From positions 620,001 to 684,000 of the forward strand of contig JAHEWK010000006.1 in assembly GCA_020740775.1 (NCBI GenBank): DNA of 64,000 bases, in the 5' to 3' direction. Under the pieces are notes generated by a model. That model was not told the DNA's origin. It was given only the letters and a program-made list of their open reading frames with translations, and did not search any database. The stretch comes from Ilyonectria destructans. Taxonomy: Eukaryota > Ascomycota > Sordariomycetes > Hypocreales > Nectriaceae. The position numbers and the translations under genes were made by a program. Positions 32,503 through 43,430 of this stretch are shown piece by piece; the first letter of the stretch is position 1, and each line of letters starts with the position of its first letter.

Positions 32503-33964
32503 ATGACTGCATCACTCACTGCGCCTGTCCCGTTTTCAGAGCCGCCATGGCTCATGGGCCTACCGTCCCCGTACTACAATGAATCGCATAGAATTTGGCA
32601 GAGAGCGTGTCGCGACTTTATCGCTCAACACCTCATGCCCTTTGCGCTGGAATGGGAAACGGAGGGCGATGTGCCGGCACATGTTTTCGAGACCTTCTCG
32701 AAGCACAACATGTTGATCCCCAACTTGCCTGCTCCTCTGCCAGTTGACTTGCTGAAGGCTATGGGCATTAGCGAGCTTCTTGGTGAAGTGAAAATTGAAG
32801 ATTTCGACTACTTCCATTTCGCCATCTACATCAGTGAGATGCGAAGGGTAGGCATTGGCGGCCCATCATCATCCTTGGCTACGGGCATGGCCTATGGGAT
32901 GCCGCCCATCATCGCGTATGGTAGCAAGGAATTGCAAGAACGCCTTCTCCCTGAACTGATCAAAGGGGATAAGAGAATATGCATCGCCATCACAGAGCCA
33001 GATGCAGGGAGCGACGTCGCTAATATCTCCACCACCGCCGTAAAGAGCGACTGTGGGAAATATTACATCGTTAACGGTGAAAAGAAGTGGTACGTTGCGT
33101 CCTCATGGCCTGAGCTACTAACTTCTAATGTTTGACGTAAAGGATCACAAATGGACTCTGGTCTCACTACGGTACCATGGCGGTTCGTACAGGAGGCCCT
33201 GGAGCTGCAGGCCTATCGCTACTTGTGGTTCCTTTGCTTGGGAATCCGGGTGTGTCGATGCGCCGAATGAAGACAACCGGGGGAACTACCAGTGGCACAA
33301 CCTTCATTGACCTGGAAGACGTGAAAGTGCCGGTCCAGAATCTTATCGGCAAGGTGAGTCTTTTCGAACTAGCCCTAAAGCTCGGTTTCGACCTTATTGT
33401 CTCCCAAACCTTTGTGAAGGTGCTGATGCAAAATAGGAGGGCGAAGGGATGAAAATGATAACGCGAAACTTCAATCATGAGCGACTGGCCATCGTCATTG
33501 CCATCACACGAACGGCGCGCGTTGCTCTCTCATCGGCATTCGCCTATGTACTGAAGCGCGAAGCCTTTGGTGGGCCGCTCATGAATCAGGCAGTGGTTCG
33601 AAACCGACTTGCCAAATGCGGAGGAGAACTTGAATCTCTCTCGGCCTGGGTGGACCAACTTGTGTATCAGATGTCAACGCTTAAGAAATCTGAAGCTGAC
33701 AAGGAGCTCGGCGGACTCATGGCGCTTGCCAAAGCAACAGCAGGAAGAGTATTGGACGAGTGTGCTCGCTGTGCAGTTCTTCTCTTTGGCGGTAATGGGT
33801 ACACTCGAACCGGACAGGGTGAGCTGGTGGAAAAGATCTACCGCGAAATCCCTGCAGCACGTATTCCTGGAGGTAGTGAGGATGTCATGTTTGATTTGGC
33901 AGTCCGGCAGCTGGTGAAGCAGTATGAAACCAAAACGAAAGCTCTAGGAAAGCAGAAGCTGTAA
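32503..33964 (+). CDS. Acyl-CoA dehydrogenase, second paralogue
   Basis: Three exons (32503-33089, 33143-33353, 33437-33964) give 441 residues. The splice at 33089 creates 'VNGEKKWITNGLWSHYGTMAVRT', the expected core. Other motifs are 'CIAITEPDAGSDVANIST', 'GVSMRRMKTTGGTTSGTTFIDLEDVKVP', 'NFNHERLAIVIAITRTAR' and 'LLFGGNGYTRTGQGELVEKIYRE'. As in the other dehydrogenase, Glu in 'HERLAIV' occupies the isovaleryl-type base position; the C-terminal loop reads 'RIPGGSED'. No mitochondrial presequence is visible; the tail GKQKL is at best a poor peroxisomal signal, so location is open. It may desaturate a longer or different intermediate than the mitochondrial paralogue. Confidence 0.9.
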
Positions 33965-35263
33965 GATAGAGTACATATATTAGACAGAGCCAATCACAAA
34001 TTCGACGAGTTATTGGGCTACAAGGTACAAACTGGTGAAGCTTCTTCAATGTGACAGATCTGTCTACCTGAAAACCAAACTCAAGTTCACCAAATTCCAT
34101 TTTCGTTCCTCGAGCTGAGCTTCTGCTACCCTAAGCTAAGCTGCGTGCTTAGATTACAGTGAATTCGTTCAAGGGGTGCTTACAAAGATCATCTTAATAC
34201 TGTGCGAATCCCTAACACTAGATTCGCGCAGATTTACGCCGGTTCTATATGTAGCGCACTCAATAAGCTCAGCACTTTGGATCTATTGGTCGTTCGCTAT
34301 CTCGCTCCCCTCTCATATGTTATCCAAGTACCCAGAAATCAACACATCCAGGAAAAGGTAGTGATGGATTGCGCACGATATATTGGATCTTAGGTATAAC
34401 ATTCATTGGAGTATGGATTCAGTTCTTATTATTGTCTCTATGCATGATGCCCTCAGCCCCTTCTTTCTACAGATGAGTTTTATGTCATGTCACGCCCCGT
34501 CTAACCAAGGTTAGGATATCGATCAATTAGAGGTTTCGTAATACAGGGTCCTAATCCAATAGATTTTCCCTATGTCGGGGATTGATGGTCTTTGGAGCAA
34601 CTTGTAGCGAGCTCTCCGATCCGAGAGTCCTGTCAGTAATTAGTAGCCGTCAGTCGTATCTAATTTCGGAGGAAAACACCTCGTCGTGTTCCAAATATGC
34701 CATAGATACGCAGGGTTCCAGAGCTGACGGAAAGTGGCGTCTCACAATGCTCCTCATTGGAAGGTGAGCCGCCCCATTGTGAAGCTGCTCAGTTGCACAG
34801 CATTGCACAGCCTGGTCAGGCTGCACGTTCTCAACACCGCCCCCTTGGCTGAAACTCAGCTTCTCCTTCTCCTTCTCTTTACTAAACCACCCTCAGTTAG
34901 TTCACCATGGATTTACACGAGAGTATGGCACGTCTAAATGAAGCAAGGCTATCGTACGGTATTCCCTTCAGTCGTGACGATGCTGGGACAGCCTGCAGGC
35001 GCGATGGGAGTCCCAGGCAGCTAAGCGGAGCTCTTGCGGAACATGAGGGATTTGTTGGGCTGCTGTGGCCATATGCAGGTTGAAGAGCCGGTCAGCATTA
35101 CTGTGACTTGATTCACTAATTGCACTTCTGCCTGCAGCCCATCCAATCGAGGGTAAGCCACCAACATCATGGTGCAGGAGCTGAAATGACCCAAATATTT
35201 GTCTCCTGGCTTGGCTGTGTCAATCATCTTTGCTCCTATTCCATATTTTATTTCCCACCGAGG
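33965..35263. other. Intergenic with LTR-like remnant and a 59-codon frame
   Basis: Holds the repeat remnant at 34490-34556. An open frame at 34907-35086 (MDLHESMARLNEARLSYG..., 59 codons) lies upstream of the NACHT gene. It looks protein-like but I could not splice it in phase to the NACHT start. It may be a separate small gene or an old first exon. Confidence 0.35.
34490..34556 (+). repeat. LTR-like repeat remnant, copy 1
   Basis: A stretch whose core 34526-34548 (23 bases, starting 'attagaggtttcg') is identical to the reverse complement of 62598-62620. Flanking bases (…aaggt…gatatc…) also match at a lower level. It begins near 'TGTCACG', as an LTR end might. No retroelement coding region is present. 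Confidence 0.5.
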
Positions 35264-37999
35264 ATGGCGGCACCTATCTTACAAGGAGGACACCAATACG
35301 GTTCTACCAACTCGTACGGTGGGCTTCATCAGGGTGATCATTATGGAGACACGCACAACTACGGTGAGTTAATTTACCATTGAATTTACGCCTGTCAAGG
35401 CCCTGTCTCATCATTTTCACATCCAGCCCCCAAAGAATCACGCCTCAACAAAATCCTGAGGAACTTGGTCAGCATCTCCGGCAGAGATGAAATTATCACC
35501 CAATATACGCGACGGAGAGTTGAAGGGACTTGCGACTGGCTCATCACTGTCCCCGATTCCTATTACCTCGCCTGGCGGGAGAGTAACAAGTCGGACGGCT
35601 TGTGGGTTTCTGGCAAGCCGGGGAAAGGGAAAACAATGCTAGCCGTGCATCTTTTCAATCACCTACGCAAGTCCAGCTCTGACGGTGACGTTCTTCTGTA
35701 CTTTTTCTGCAAAAACGAACATGGAGATCGCAACAAAACAGACGTGATATTGAGAGACTTATCAAACCAGCTCCTTCATCGAGAGCCCGGATTAGTTGAC
35801 CACATTCGTGCCTATTTCTCGCCTGCACCTCAAGCGGGCAATCCTCCTATCTGCAACACGACCTACGCGACAATTTTTGAAACTCTTGTCCACAACAGCG
35901 CGAGCTCGATCACTTGCGTTCTGGACGGCTTAGATGAGTGCGATGAGTCCGAGACGAAGGTGGAAGAATTTCTCAAGCTTCTGGGAGACATTGCACGAAA
36001 AACACCGAGTTCTTCCTCAACTCGGAATTTCAAGCTGCTGATTATCAGTCGGGATTGGCCGCCGTGCATAAATCGTCAGCTTGGTTGGTGCCAAAGGATC
36101 AACCTTGATGAGGCTGAGGAGAAGACAGTGGAAAACGATGTGGAAAAGTACATTGCTCAGAAGCTCCAAGAGCTGGCAGTTGAGCACGAACAGTACCGGC
36201 TACCAGAGCATCGTCTGGAACAAGTGAGACAAGTCCTCACTGACAAGTCTGACGGCACCTTCCTTTGGGCTGGTTATGTGGCAGATGAGATCAAAGGCAA
36301 AACATGGATAGAGGTGAACAACATCCTAATGAGGGTTCCCAAAGGGTTGGATGGCCTTTATCTGCGGATGCTCAGGGCCATCAAAGACCGCGCACAAGAC
36401 TCGGTGGGAACGGAGATGGTCACATCGATTCTTCAATGGGTTGTCCTATCTCAGCGTCCACTGACCATTGATGAACTGGCAGCTGCCACCAAGCCAGTCG
36501 ATTCCGATCAGCTGAGCCACGAGGAGACCGTGAGCGACGTTCTCAAGCTTTGCGGGCGTTTCTTTCAAGTTGGCGATACGATTAATTTCTTGCATCAATC
36601 CGCCAGAGACTATCTGCTACAAGGGAAAGACAAGTTTGGCGACAATGACTTGGCAGTGCTCCTCGTCGACGAGAAGCGAGGGCACGCCGCGCTTGCAAAC
36701 ACCTGCCTTACCCACGTCGAGACTGGTTTCCAAACACCAAGTTCCAGAGGCCCATTGTTCAATTATGCGACGATCTACTGGCCTAAGCACTTAAGGCATG
36801 TCTCAGCCACAACGGAAGAAGTCCTTGACCTATCGCGGCCATTCTGGCATAGGAGGTCTGCCATATGGGAAAATTGGTCGAGGGCTTATTCGATCGAAAG
36901 AGACGGCTGGGTTTTTGCACGTCCGTGCTTTACTCCGATGCAATTCGCAGCTTATTTCGGCATGGTGCCATTAGTTGAGAAACTCATTAGGATAAACTCG
37001 AAGCTCGACGCAATAGGCCACGACGAACGAACGCCCTTCTTATGCGCTGCTGAGATGGGCCACGAAAAAGTCGCCACCATGCTACTCAAAAAAGGAGCGA
37101 ATGTCAACGCCGCCGACAGCTACGGCAGGACGGCGCTCCACTGGGCGACCATAGCCGGCCATAAATCTATGATGGTGAAGCTACTTGGCAGCGGAGCCAG
37201 GCTCGAGAGCAGGGAGAGTGGGGGTGGCACGCTTCTTGCTCGAGCGGTTGACAATGGATGTCCAGATGTCATTGAGATACTGCTCAATGGCGGCGCCAAG
37301 GTGAATTACTTATACGTACTCCCTCTCTGGCTGGACAGTAAACTACAAGTGGTGGGGCAGAAGAAATTCAAAAGGGTGCCGTATAACCGGGTGACACAGA
37401 CTCTACCGGTGCTAATGGCTCTTTGGCAAATTTTGCCTTTCGCCATGACCTGTTTCATCAGCCATGAACAGGTGGGCGAGGTTTTGATTCAATTCAATAA
37501 CATACCTTGGACGAAACTGGATTTGCTACTGCCAAGAGCGCTTTTGGCCATTCTGCCTCTCCTTCTAACCGGTTACCTCAACTATGAACAGTTGATCTCA
37601 CTCAAGAAGAATATGTCATGGCTTCGAGAAGCTGTATCTGTTTTGATTTGGCACCTGTTATTGCTCGACTCTGTCAGAATGAGGCTGGCGCTATTAACTG
37701 GACTGGAGCTGGGCTTGGATCTGGATGTTGGGTTAAGATATGTTTCGCTCTTTGCGCTTTTCTTAACCTTGGTAAGAAATAATTACTGGTCGGCTGAGTT
37801 TCAGGCGCGGAAACGACGGCGCTCGCCTCTGCTTCGGGCAGTAGAAAACGGGAATAGGGATATAGTGAAGATGCTTCTTGATTATAATGCAAAGCCGGAC
37901 TTTAATAGCTTCTTCCAGCCACTTCCTCAGAAACCACTTAAGTTAGCTATACGGAGGGGTTATAAGGATATCATCAGAGATTTACAAAACGCTAACTAG
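35264..37999 (+). CDS. NACHT-ankyrin NLR with amyloid-like N-terminal repeat
   Basis: Two exons (35264-35363 and 35427-37999) give 890 residues. Residues 9-19 and 24-34 are two copies of GxxYGxTxxY[G/A], a short Gly/Tyr/His-rich repeat like the amyloid signalling motifs of fungal NLRs. A NACHT domain follows, with P-loop 'GKPGKGKT' (about 96-103) and Walker B 'CVLDGLDECDE'. The winged-helix region contains 'LQWVVLSQRPLTIDELAAA' and 'FLHQSARDYLLQG'. Ankyrin repeats begin at about 545 ('RTPFLCAAEMGHEKVATMLLKKGANVNA', split: HDERTPFLCAAEMG / HEKVATMLLKKGANVNA). They are interrupted by about 170 hydrophobic residues before a last repeat. Such receptors sense non-self and trigger regulated cell death. 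The gene sits inside a metabolic cluster without obvious relation to it. Confidence 0.88.
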
Positions 38000-39264
38000 T
38001 CTATTTATATTGATTTACAGTTTGAAATTTATCAATTAAAAATTAAAATAGTGAGGGTTTCTTTTTTGCTTCATTTAATATTAGTAGATAGATTAAATCC
38101 ATATAGTATTTATCTATAATAGAGACAATATTTAGTACTACACTCAACACCAGAAGAGACAGTAGCGAAACAATACGGTAATTCTTTGCCTTATGCTTTC
38201 TTTTCAAACCTTCTGACTTTAACTCTGTATAGAAAACAGTGTTTATTTATGTTTATTTTAAGACTTCTAAGTACTAATGTATTATTTCCAGATCTGCTTG
38301 TTTGATTATACCCGTATATATATTGTAAAGATACTTTTTTTGGTTCACAATGTTTTACTCAGGAATATAGCGGTTATATATTTAATATTGCAAAATAAAC
38401 CGACTATGTAGCAGAACCCTTTTTACCAAAAAGCCCTATGGATACGCCCTTTATTTGTACTAATTACTAAAACGGTATTTAATGCTGCGGCACTCGAATA
38501 ATTAGCATATAAGACCCTAGAACTAAACTATGCGCATCGTCAAGACATAAAAAGAATTTGCGAGACTCACTAAAAGCCAACAAGCTTCATGCGTTCGCCC
38601 GTACTCTTATCTAATATGCCGGACTTTAGCAGGCCGATACAGTGAGCACATACATAAATCCATAAGGAGCCGTGCTACAGGTGCCCTTTTGCATGCACAA
38701 GCCAGCCCTTGCATTCGAGGACTCATAATTTCAGGTTGGTCGCTGACGCAAGATTTCACGTTACAATCTGTCCGTAGAACATATGAAACTCGGTTGTAAA
38801 TGAATGGGGGGCCTCTAATACTTAGAAAAGGGATTGTGTATTTGACCTGCCCACAAGGTGGCATGGACGCCGACAATGCAGCCATACTAAAAATTGAGTG
38901 GCTGCGCCCGCGGTTAAGCAGAGAGCTGACGAGGGATGAGTTGGTGTTGAGCTGGATATTAAGAAGGCCCTAAAGATGGAAATCCGTGCTGACTCAGAAG
39001 TCGCATGGGTTTCGTGATATGATACCAAAGCCATGGCCAGTGAAGTTTTGCCCTTATTCTATACTTGCTGTGAAATGACCAAACCGTAACGCTGAGGCTG
39101 ATCGAGTAAATGTGGACGTGCCCGATCTTGTTGATCATTAATATTCTAAAATACGGTTCCAATTGCCTGTCTCTCGTGCACGTCAACTTGGCCAGATGTC
39201 AAACTTGGTGCATCCTGATTTGATGAAGCGACAGTGTTCGTGGTTTCAATATCAAGTAGATGAT
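38000..39264. other. AT-rich gap with repeat copy B
   Basis: Strongly AT-rich from 38000 to about 38560, as in C-to-T decayed repeat DNA, and it holds copy B of dispersed family 1. Three overlapping minus-strand frames between 38607 and 39186 show no protein features. Confidence 0.4.
38061..38235. repeat. Dispersed repeat family 1, copy B
   Basis: It begins about 60 bases after the NACHT-gene stop. It shares with copy D the blocks 'tagtactacac-caacaccagaag' (here as 'actacactcaacaccagaag'), 'gacagtagc' and 'aaccttctgactttaactctg'. It shows T where copy D shows C at many sites (for example 'gattaaatccatatag' against 'gatcaaagccatacag'). Confidence 0.6.
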
Positions 39265-41294
39265 CTAAACTTTGGACCCAACACTATCATTCGCCTTAGC
39301 AAAAGGGTTTCGATCTCCCCAGAACTCTCGCCAGCTAAACTTCTTGATCTTCTTTTGGAACTGCTGGATTCCGTGTTCCCCCTCTGATCCGGGACTCATC
39401 ATCTCCCCATATGTTGCCTTAATCAAGTTTGTTTGTTCCATTCCCTCTGGATCACACCATGCGAGTCGTGTCAGCTCCTTGTTATTAGCGGCTGACCGAG
39501 GGGCACATCTTTCGAGTTGATCCAGATAATCCTCGAGCTTCGCATCCAACGACTCCTTGCTGCTGCTGATTGAGTGAATAGCTCCCGTGCGGTGTAGTTC
39601 CTCTGGACTGAGCTCTCTTCCAGAAAGCATAGCCTCTCGAGCCACTGATACACCCCATTCTCTAATCATGAACTTGGAAATGACGGAAGGGCTAACCCCA
39701 ATCTTGATTTCGCTGAGAGTCCAGCGAGCACGAGATGACACTAGACGCACATCACATACAAACGTCAGTCCTACACCACCACCAAAACAAGGCCCATCGA
39801 CCACAGCAATAGTTGTCTGCGGGACATGATCAATGGCGTCGTACAAGTTAAGGACCTTGGAAAAGTAGCTGGAGTCGTCGGATATGTTGGTTGTATTCGT
39901 CCCACCGCTCAGATCCATCCCGGTGCAGAAGAACTTTCCTTCAGATGCCACGACAACGTGATAAACAGAGGGATCCTTGGCAAGTTTCCGAAACAAGTTT
40001 GTCAGTCCTTCGAGCATTGCATCCGTCAACGCATTGCCGTTCTTAGGCCGGGTGAGTGTAATTTTCATGGCAGTTCCGGCACGAGAGACGCGATATTCGC
40101 CCGTATCCTCCACTACCTCCCATAACCTCGGCGATTTGGAAACTTCTGGAGTTTTCAAGGACGTAGCAAGCTTCGAGGCTAGTGCCGCGCCGGCCCTGCT
40201 TCCGTACGGGACTTTGATTTCATTCGAAATCCATTGCCCAACAGTAACCAGCTTGTCGAGGTCTATGCCGGTATTCACCCCTGCTTTCTCAAAGGTGTAG
40301 ACTACATCCTCTGTGGCCACGTTTCCCTTGGCTCCAGGCGCATATGGACATCCACCCAGCCCAGCGACGCTACTGTCAAAGGTTCTAATGCCCATTTCAT
40401 ACGCTCGGACTATGTTAGCTATCCCTTGGCCATAGGTGTCGTGAAAGTGGCCGGCGAGCTTTTCTGCAGGAATCTCGCGTAGTAAGAGGTCCAGCAACTT
40501 TTCAGTGTCTTTAGGAGTCCCAACACCTAAGGTGTCTCCGAGGCCAACTTCGTAGCAGCCCATGTCGAGAAGCCGCTGGACGACGGGTAAGACGGCTTCA
40601 GGCGGTGTTGGTCCGGAAAATGGATCTGAAAAGATGCAAGATACCACTCTATATAGTATTTAGTAGGTGCTTTATTCGTTCAAGGTGATTGGGAATATTT
40701 TCATTACCCTCGAACTTTGATTCCAAGGCTCAAGGCCTTTTTAGTAACCATCTCAGCTTGGGCCAGGGCCTCGGCGATGGTGCAATTTTGATTTGCCTTG
40801 CTAAAGGCCTCCGTCACTGATGCAAAGACCACAATCTCTTTGGCACCAGCTTTGTTTGCATTTGTGAGACCTTTCAGGTTCGGGGCGAGCACAGGGAACT
40901 GGATATCGAGGTCTTGGTGATGCTGCTGAGCAAACGGAATGATGTTGTTCATGACCTGGACCCCATCTGCAAGTTGCGGTACCCATTTTGGAGACACAAA
41001 CGACGTCGCTTCAATGTCACGGAGCCCAGTGCCCGCGAGGCGGTGAATCAATTCGATCTTCGTAGCCGTCGGAATAGATTCCTTGATGTTCTGCAATCCG
41101 TCTCTTGGTCCTACTTCGACAATACGGACATTGCGAGAGCCGCTCAACGATGAAGAATATGGACGTGTGGAGGTACAATTGACATAACACAATAATTGAG
41201 AGACACTTGCGCTGCGAGTGAATCTACCAGGCGTTTTCATGGCGGCCCTACTCAACGAATACGGGCCTGAGGACAAGAGCATTGGATGATGCAT
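39265..41294 (-). CDS. HMG-CoA lyase fused to methylglutaconyl-CoA hydratase-like domain
   Basis: Two exons (41294-40708 and 40648-39265) give 656 residues. The upstream frame to 41345 opens with TTG, so the ATG at 41294 is used. Residues 1-55 are Ser/Arg-rich, a mitochondrial presequence. The lyase domain has 'VRIVEVGPRDGLQN', 'ATSFVSPKWVPQLAD', the metal-binding 'HFHDTYGQ' (about 263) and the catalytic-Cys loop 'GGCPYAPGAKGNVATED' (Cys about 296). From about 381 a crotonase domain follows, with 'GKFFCTGMDLSGG', 'GPCFGGGVGLTFVCD' and 'LSEIKIGVSPSVISKF'. Its first crotonase Glu is Gly (about 489) and the second Glu (about 509) is kept, as in LiuC-type methylglutaconyl-CoA hydratases. Together they would hydrate methylglutaconyl-CoA and split HMG-CoA to acetyl-CoA and acetoacetate. 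Confidence 0.9.
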
Positions 41295-41933
41295 AGCAAC
41301 TGTTGCGCGTCCTGTTTGCGCTGGTCTGGAATTCAATATTTCCAAGTGTGATCATAAAGACTACATGCTTGAAGTTGGGATCACTATCGCAAATGTCAAT
41401 ATACATACCCCTCTCGTGGTTGTAACTATGCGTTTTCCTGATAGCCGAGGGGTTCAACATCTCCTCGGCTAAGTGACGTTCTCAGAGATCAGGCCAATAG
41501 ATTAGCCGCATCTTCACCGCAAAGTCTCTTGGGCAAATTTTGCGGTTCTACTTTTGGCAACGTTACCAATCACGTATTATTCAGCAGAGGTTGACTTTGC
41601 TGTAGCCAAGAGGAGTAAGACACACAGAATTCTCTTGCCTCGGGAATAAATGGCCAACTCAAGTGTGTATTCGCGAGCTTGCAACAATCACATGGCATAT
41701 TCTATGGAGAGCTTACCAATGTCGGCGATTTCTTACAGGTAATTAAATTGAATAGCTATGATAATTGTTACCGTTAACCAATATCGCGTATTGATTCCTA
41801 GTTGAGGACCCGCATGTAGACCCGAGGCTACCTATGAGTGGTATTAAACTCTCACCATTAACTATGAGCCTATAAATCCAAGCACTTAAAACTCCAAACT
41901 GGCACTGCTCCTCGCCACTTTGATCTTTGCATC
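41295..41933. promoter_or_regulatory. Divergent lyase/racemase promoter with four CCTCGG sites
   Basis: CCGAGG or CCTCGG occurs at 41445-41450, 41463-41468, 41638-41643 and 41822-41827, against about 0.3 expected. The first two are the heart of an exact inverted repeat: AGCCGAGG at 41443-41450 and CCTCGGCT at 41463-41470, 12 bases apart. This is the strongest regulator site in the cluster. Confidence 0.55.
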
Positions 41934-43128
41934 ATGTCTGCTAAGCCTCCATTAACCGGGATTAGAGTCATTGAGCTCGCAGGCTTGGCTCCGGGTGAGG
42001 CTCTACTCGTATCCCTTTAAACAAGTAACATCTAACCTTTTTCTTGCAGGCCCATTCTGTGGACAGCTTCTCTCTTCCTACGGTGCCTCGGTTCTCCGCA
42101 TCGACCGACCCGGCGACGTCATCAACCCCGATATCCTTACCTCGTACAAGTCATCAATTGCGCTGGATCTAAAATCGGCATCATGCATCCAGCTACTCAA
42201 ATCCCTCATCGCCAATGTCGACATCTTGATTGACCCATTCCGGCCCGGGGTTCTTGAAAAATTAGGCCTTGACCCTGTCAATATCCTTCTGACTGCGAAC
42301 CCGCGGTTGATTGTGCTTCGACTGACCGGATTTCGCCGTGACGGAAAGTACAAGGACATGGCAGGCCACGATATCAACTATCTCGCCGTTTCTGGAGTTC
42401 TTGGGATGCTAGGAAACAAAGGGGAGCCTCCAACCCCCCCGGGGAACATATTGGCTGATTTCGCCGGCGGAGGCCTCGTTGCTTTTGCAGGTGTGCTGCT
42501 GGCCCTCATTCACCGTGGTGTCAGTGGCAAAGGGCAGGTAGTCGAGGCCAATATGGTCGACGGTGTCAGCTATCTTGGTACCGTGCCACGCCTGAGGACT
42601 AAATATCCTGTCTGGAGTGGTGAGAAGGGAACGAATCTTCTGGACGGAGGCTGTCCATATTACCAGTGTTACGAATGTAGAGATCCAGGGAAGTACATGT
42701 CAGTTGGAGCTTTAGAGCCAAAGTTCTTCACAAATCTTCTGAGAGGTTTGGGTCTCACGTTGGATCAGGTAGTACCGGTGGGACTCACGAGAGAAGACAA
42801 GTCATCTTGGCCATCCATGCGCGAGGTTTTTACGGAGAGATTCAAACAGAAGACCAGATACGAGTGGGAGATGGTGTTCGATAATCTTGATGCCTGCGTT
42901 GCCCCTGTGCTAACGCACCAAGAAATGGAGAGCGCAGGATACCAACACAGACCAATGGTGTATCTCTCTACGTCACCTGCTAAGCCAGTCAATTTGGTGT
43001 GGACAGCCGAGATAATGGAGGCTGGTCAAGGCGGCGAGGACACTCTAAAAGATTGGATGGGCTGGGAGAAGGGATTGGACTACAAACAAAGCTCAGGAAT
43101 TGAAGCGACAAAAAAGAGTAAACTATGA
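41934..43128 (+). CDS. Alpha-methylacyl-CoA racemase-like family III enzyme, peroxisomal
   Basis: Two exons (41934-41994 and 42050-43128) give 379 residues. The intron falls inside 'LAGLAPGPFCGQLLSSYGA'. The sequence then reads 'IDPFRPGVLEKLGLDP', 'MAGHDINYLAVSGVLGMLG' and 'PGNILADFAGGGLVAFAGVLLAL'. His in 'GHDINY' and Asp in 'ILADFAGGG' match the two acid/base residues of alpha-methylacyl-CoA racemase, which epimerises 2-methyl-branched acyl-CoAs so that oxidases or dehydrogenases can act. The protein ends in KKSKL, a canonical peroxisomal targeting signal. It is divergent to the lyase-hydratase fusion and convergent with the FarB-like regulator. Confidence 0.9.
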
Positions 43129-43430
43129 TATATCTGCATCACATAGCCAGATCCTAAATATTGGCTACATTGAGACAGTAAAAAAGAGATTATACCAGAC
43201 GTCGATATTCGGCGACCACGTGGTGAACGTGAGAGTGTAAGAGGAGAAAGCGAGACGAACAAAGCAAAGTATGAAAACCCACCACTTGAAGGTTTCGGTA
43301 TTTAGACTGGGGGTGTGGAAGTGTTCTGTATATTCATTTTCCCATGCTATATATACGGTTCCAAAGAAAATTACAACATCGTCGGGATCATATAATACGT
43401 AAGTGGTTGTCGGAAAGCCTTTCATCTCAT
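43129..43430. other. Convergent gap
   Basis: 3' regions of the racemase and the regulator. I see no gene. Confidence 0.4.

Noticed and set aside
34907..35086. First exon of the NLR gene (MDLHESMARL...)
   Set aside because: Donor and acceptor choices I tried do not bring it into phase with the ATG at 35264, so I kept it as an uncertain small frame in the intergenic entry.
38607..39186. Three overlapping minus-strand frames downstream of the NLR
   Set aside because: Short, in different frames, without motifs, and adjoining AT-rich decayed repeat DNA.
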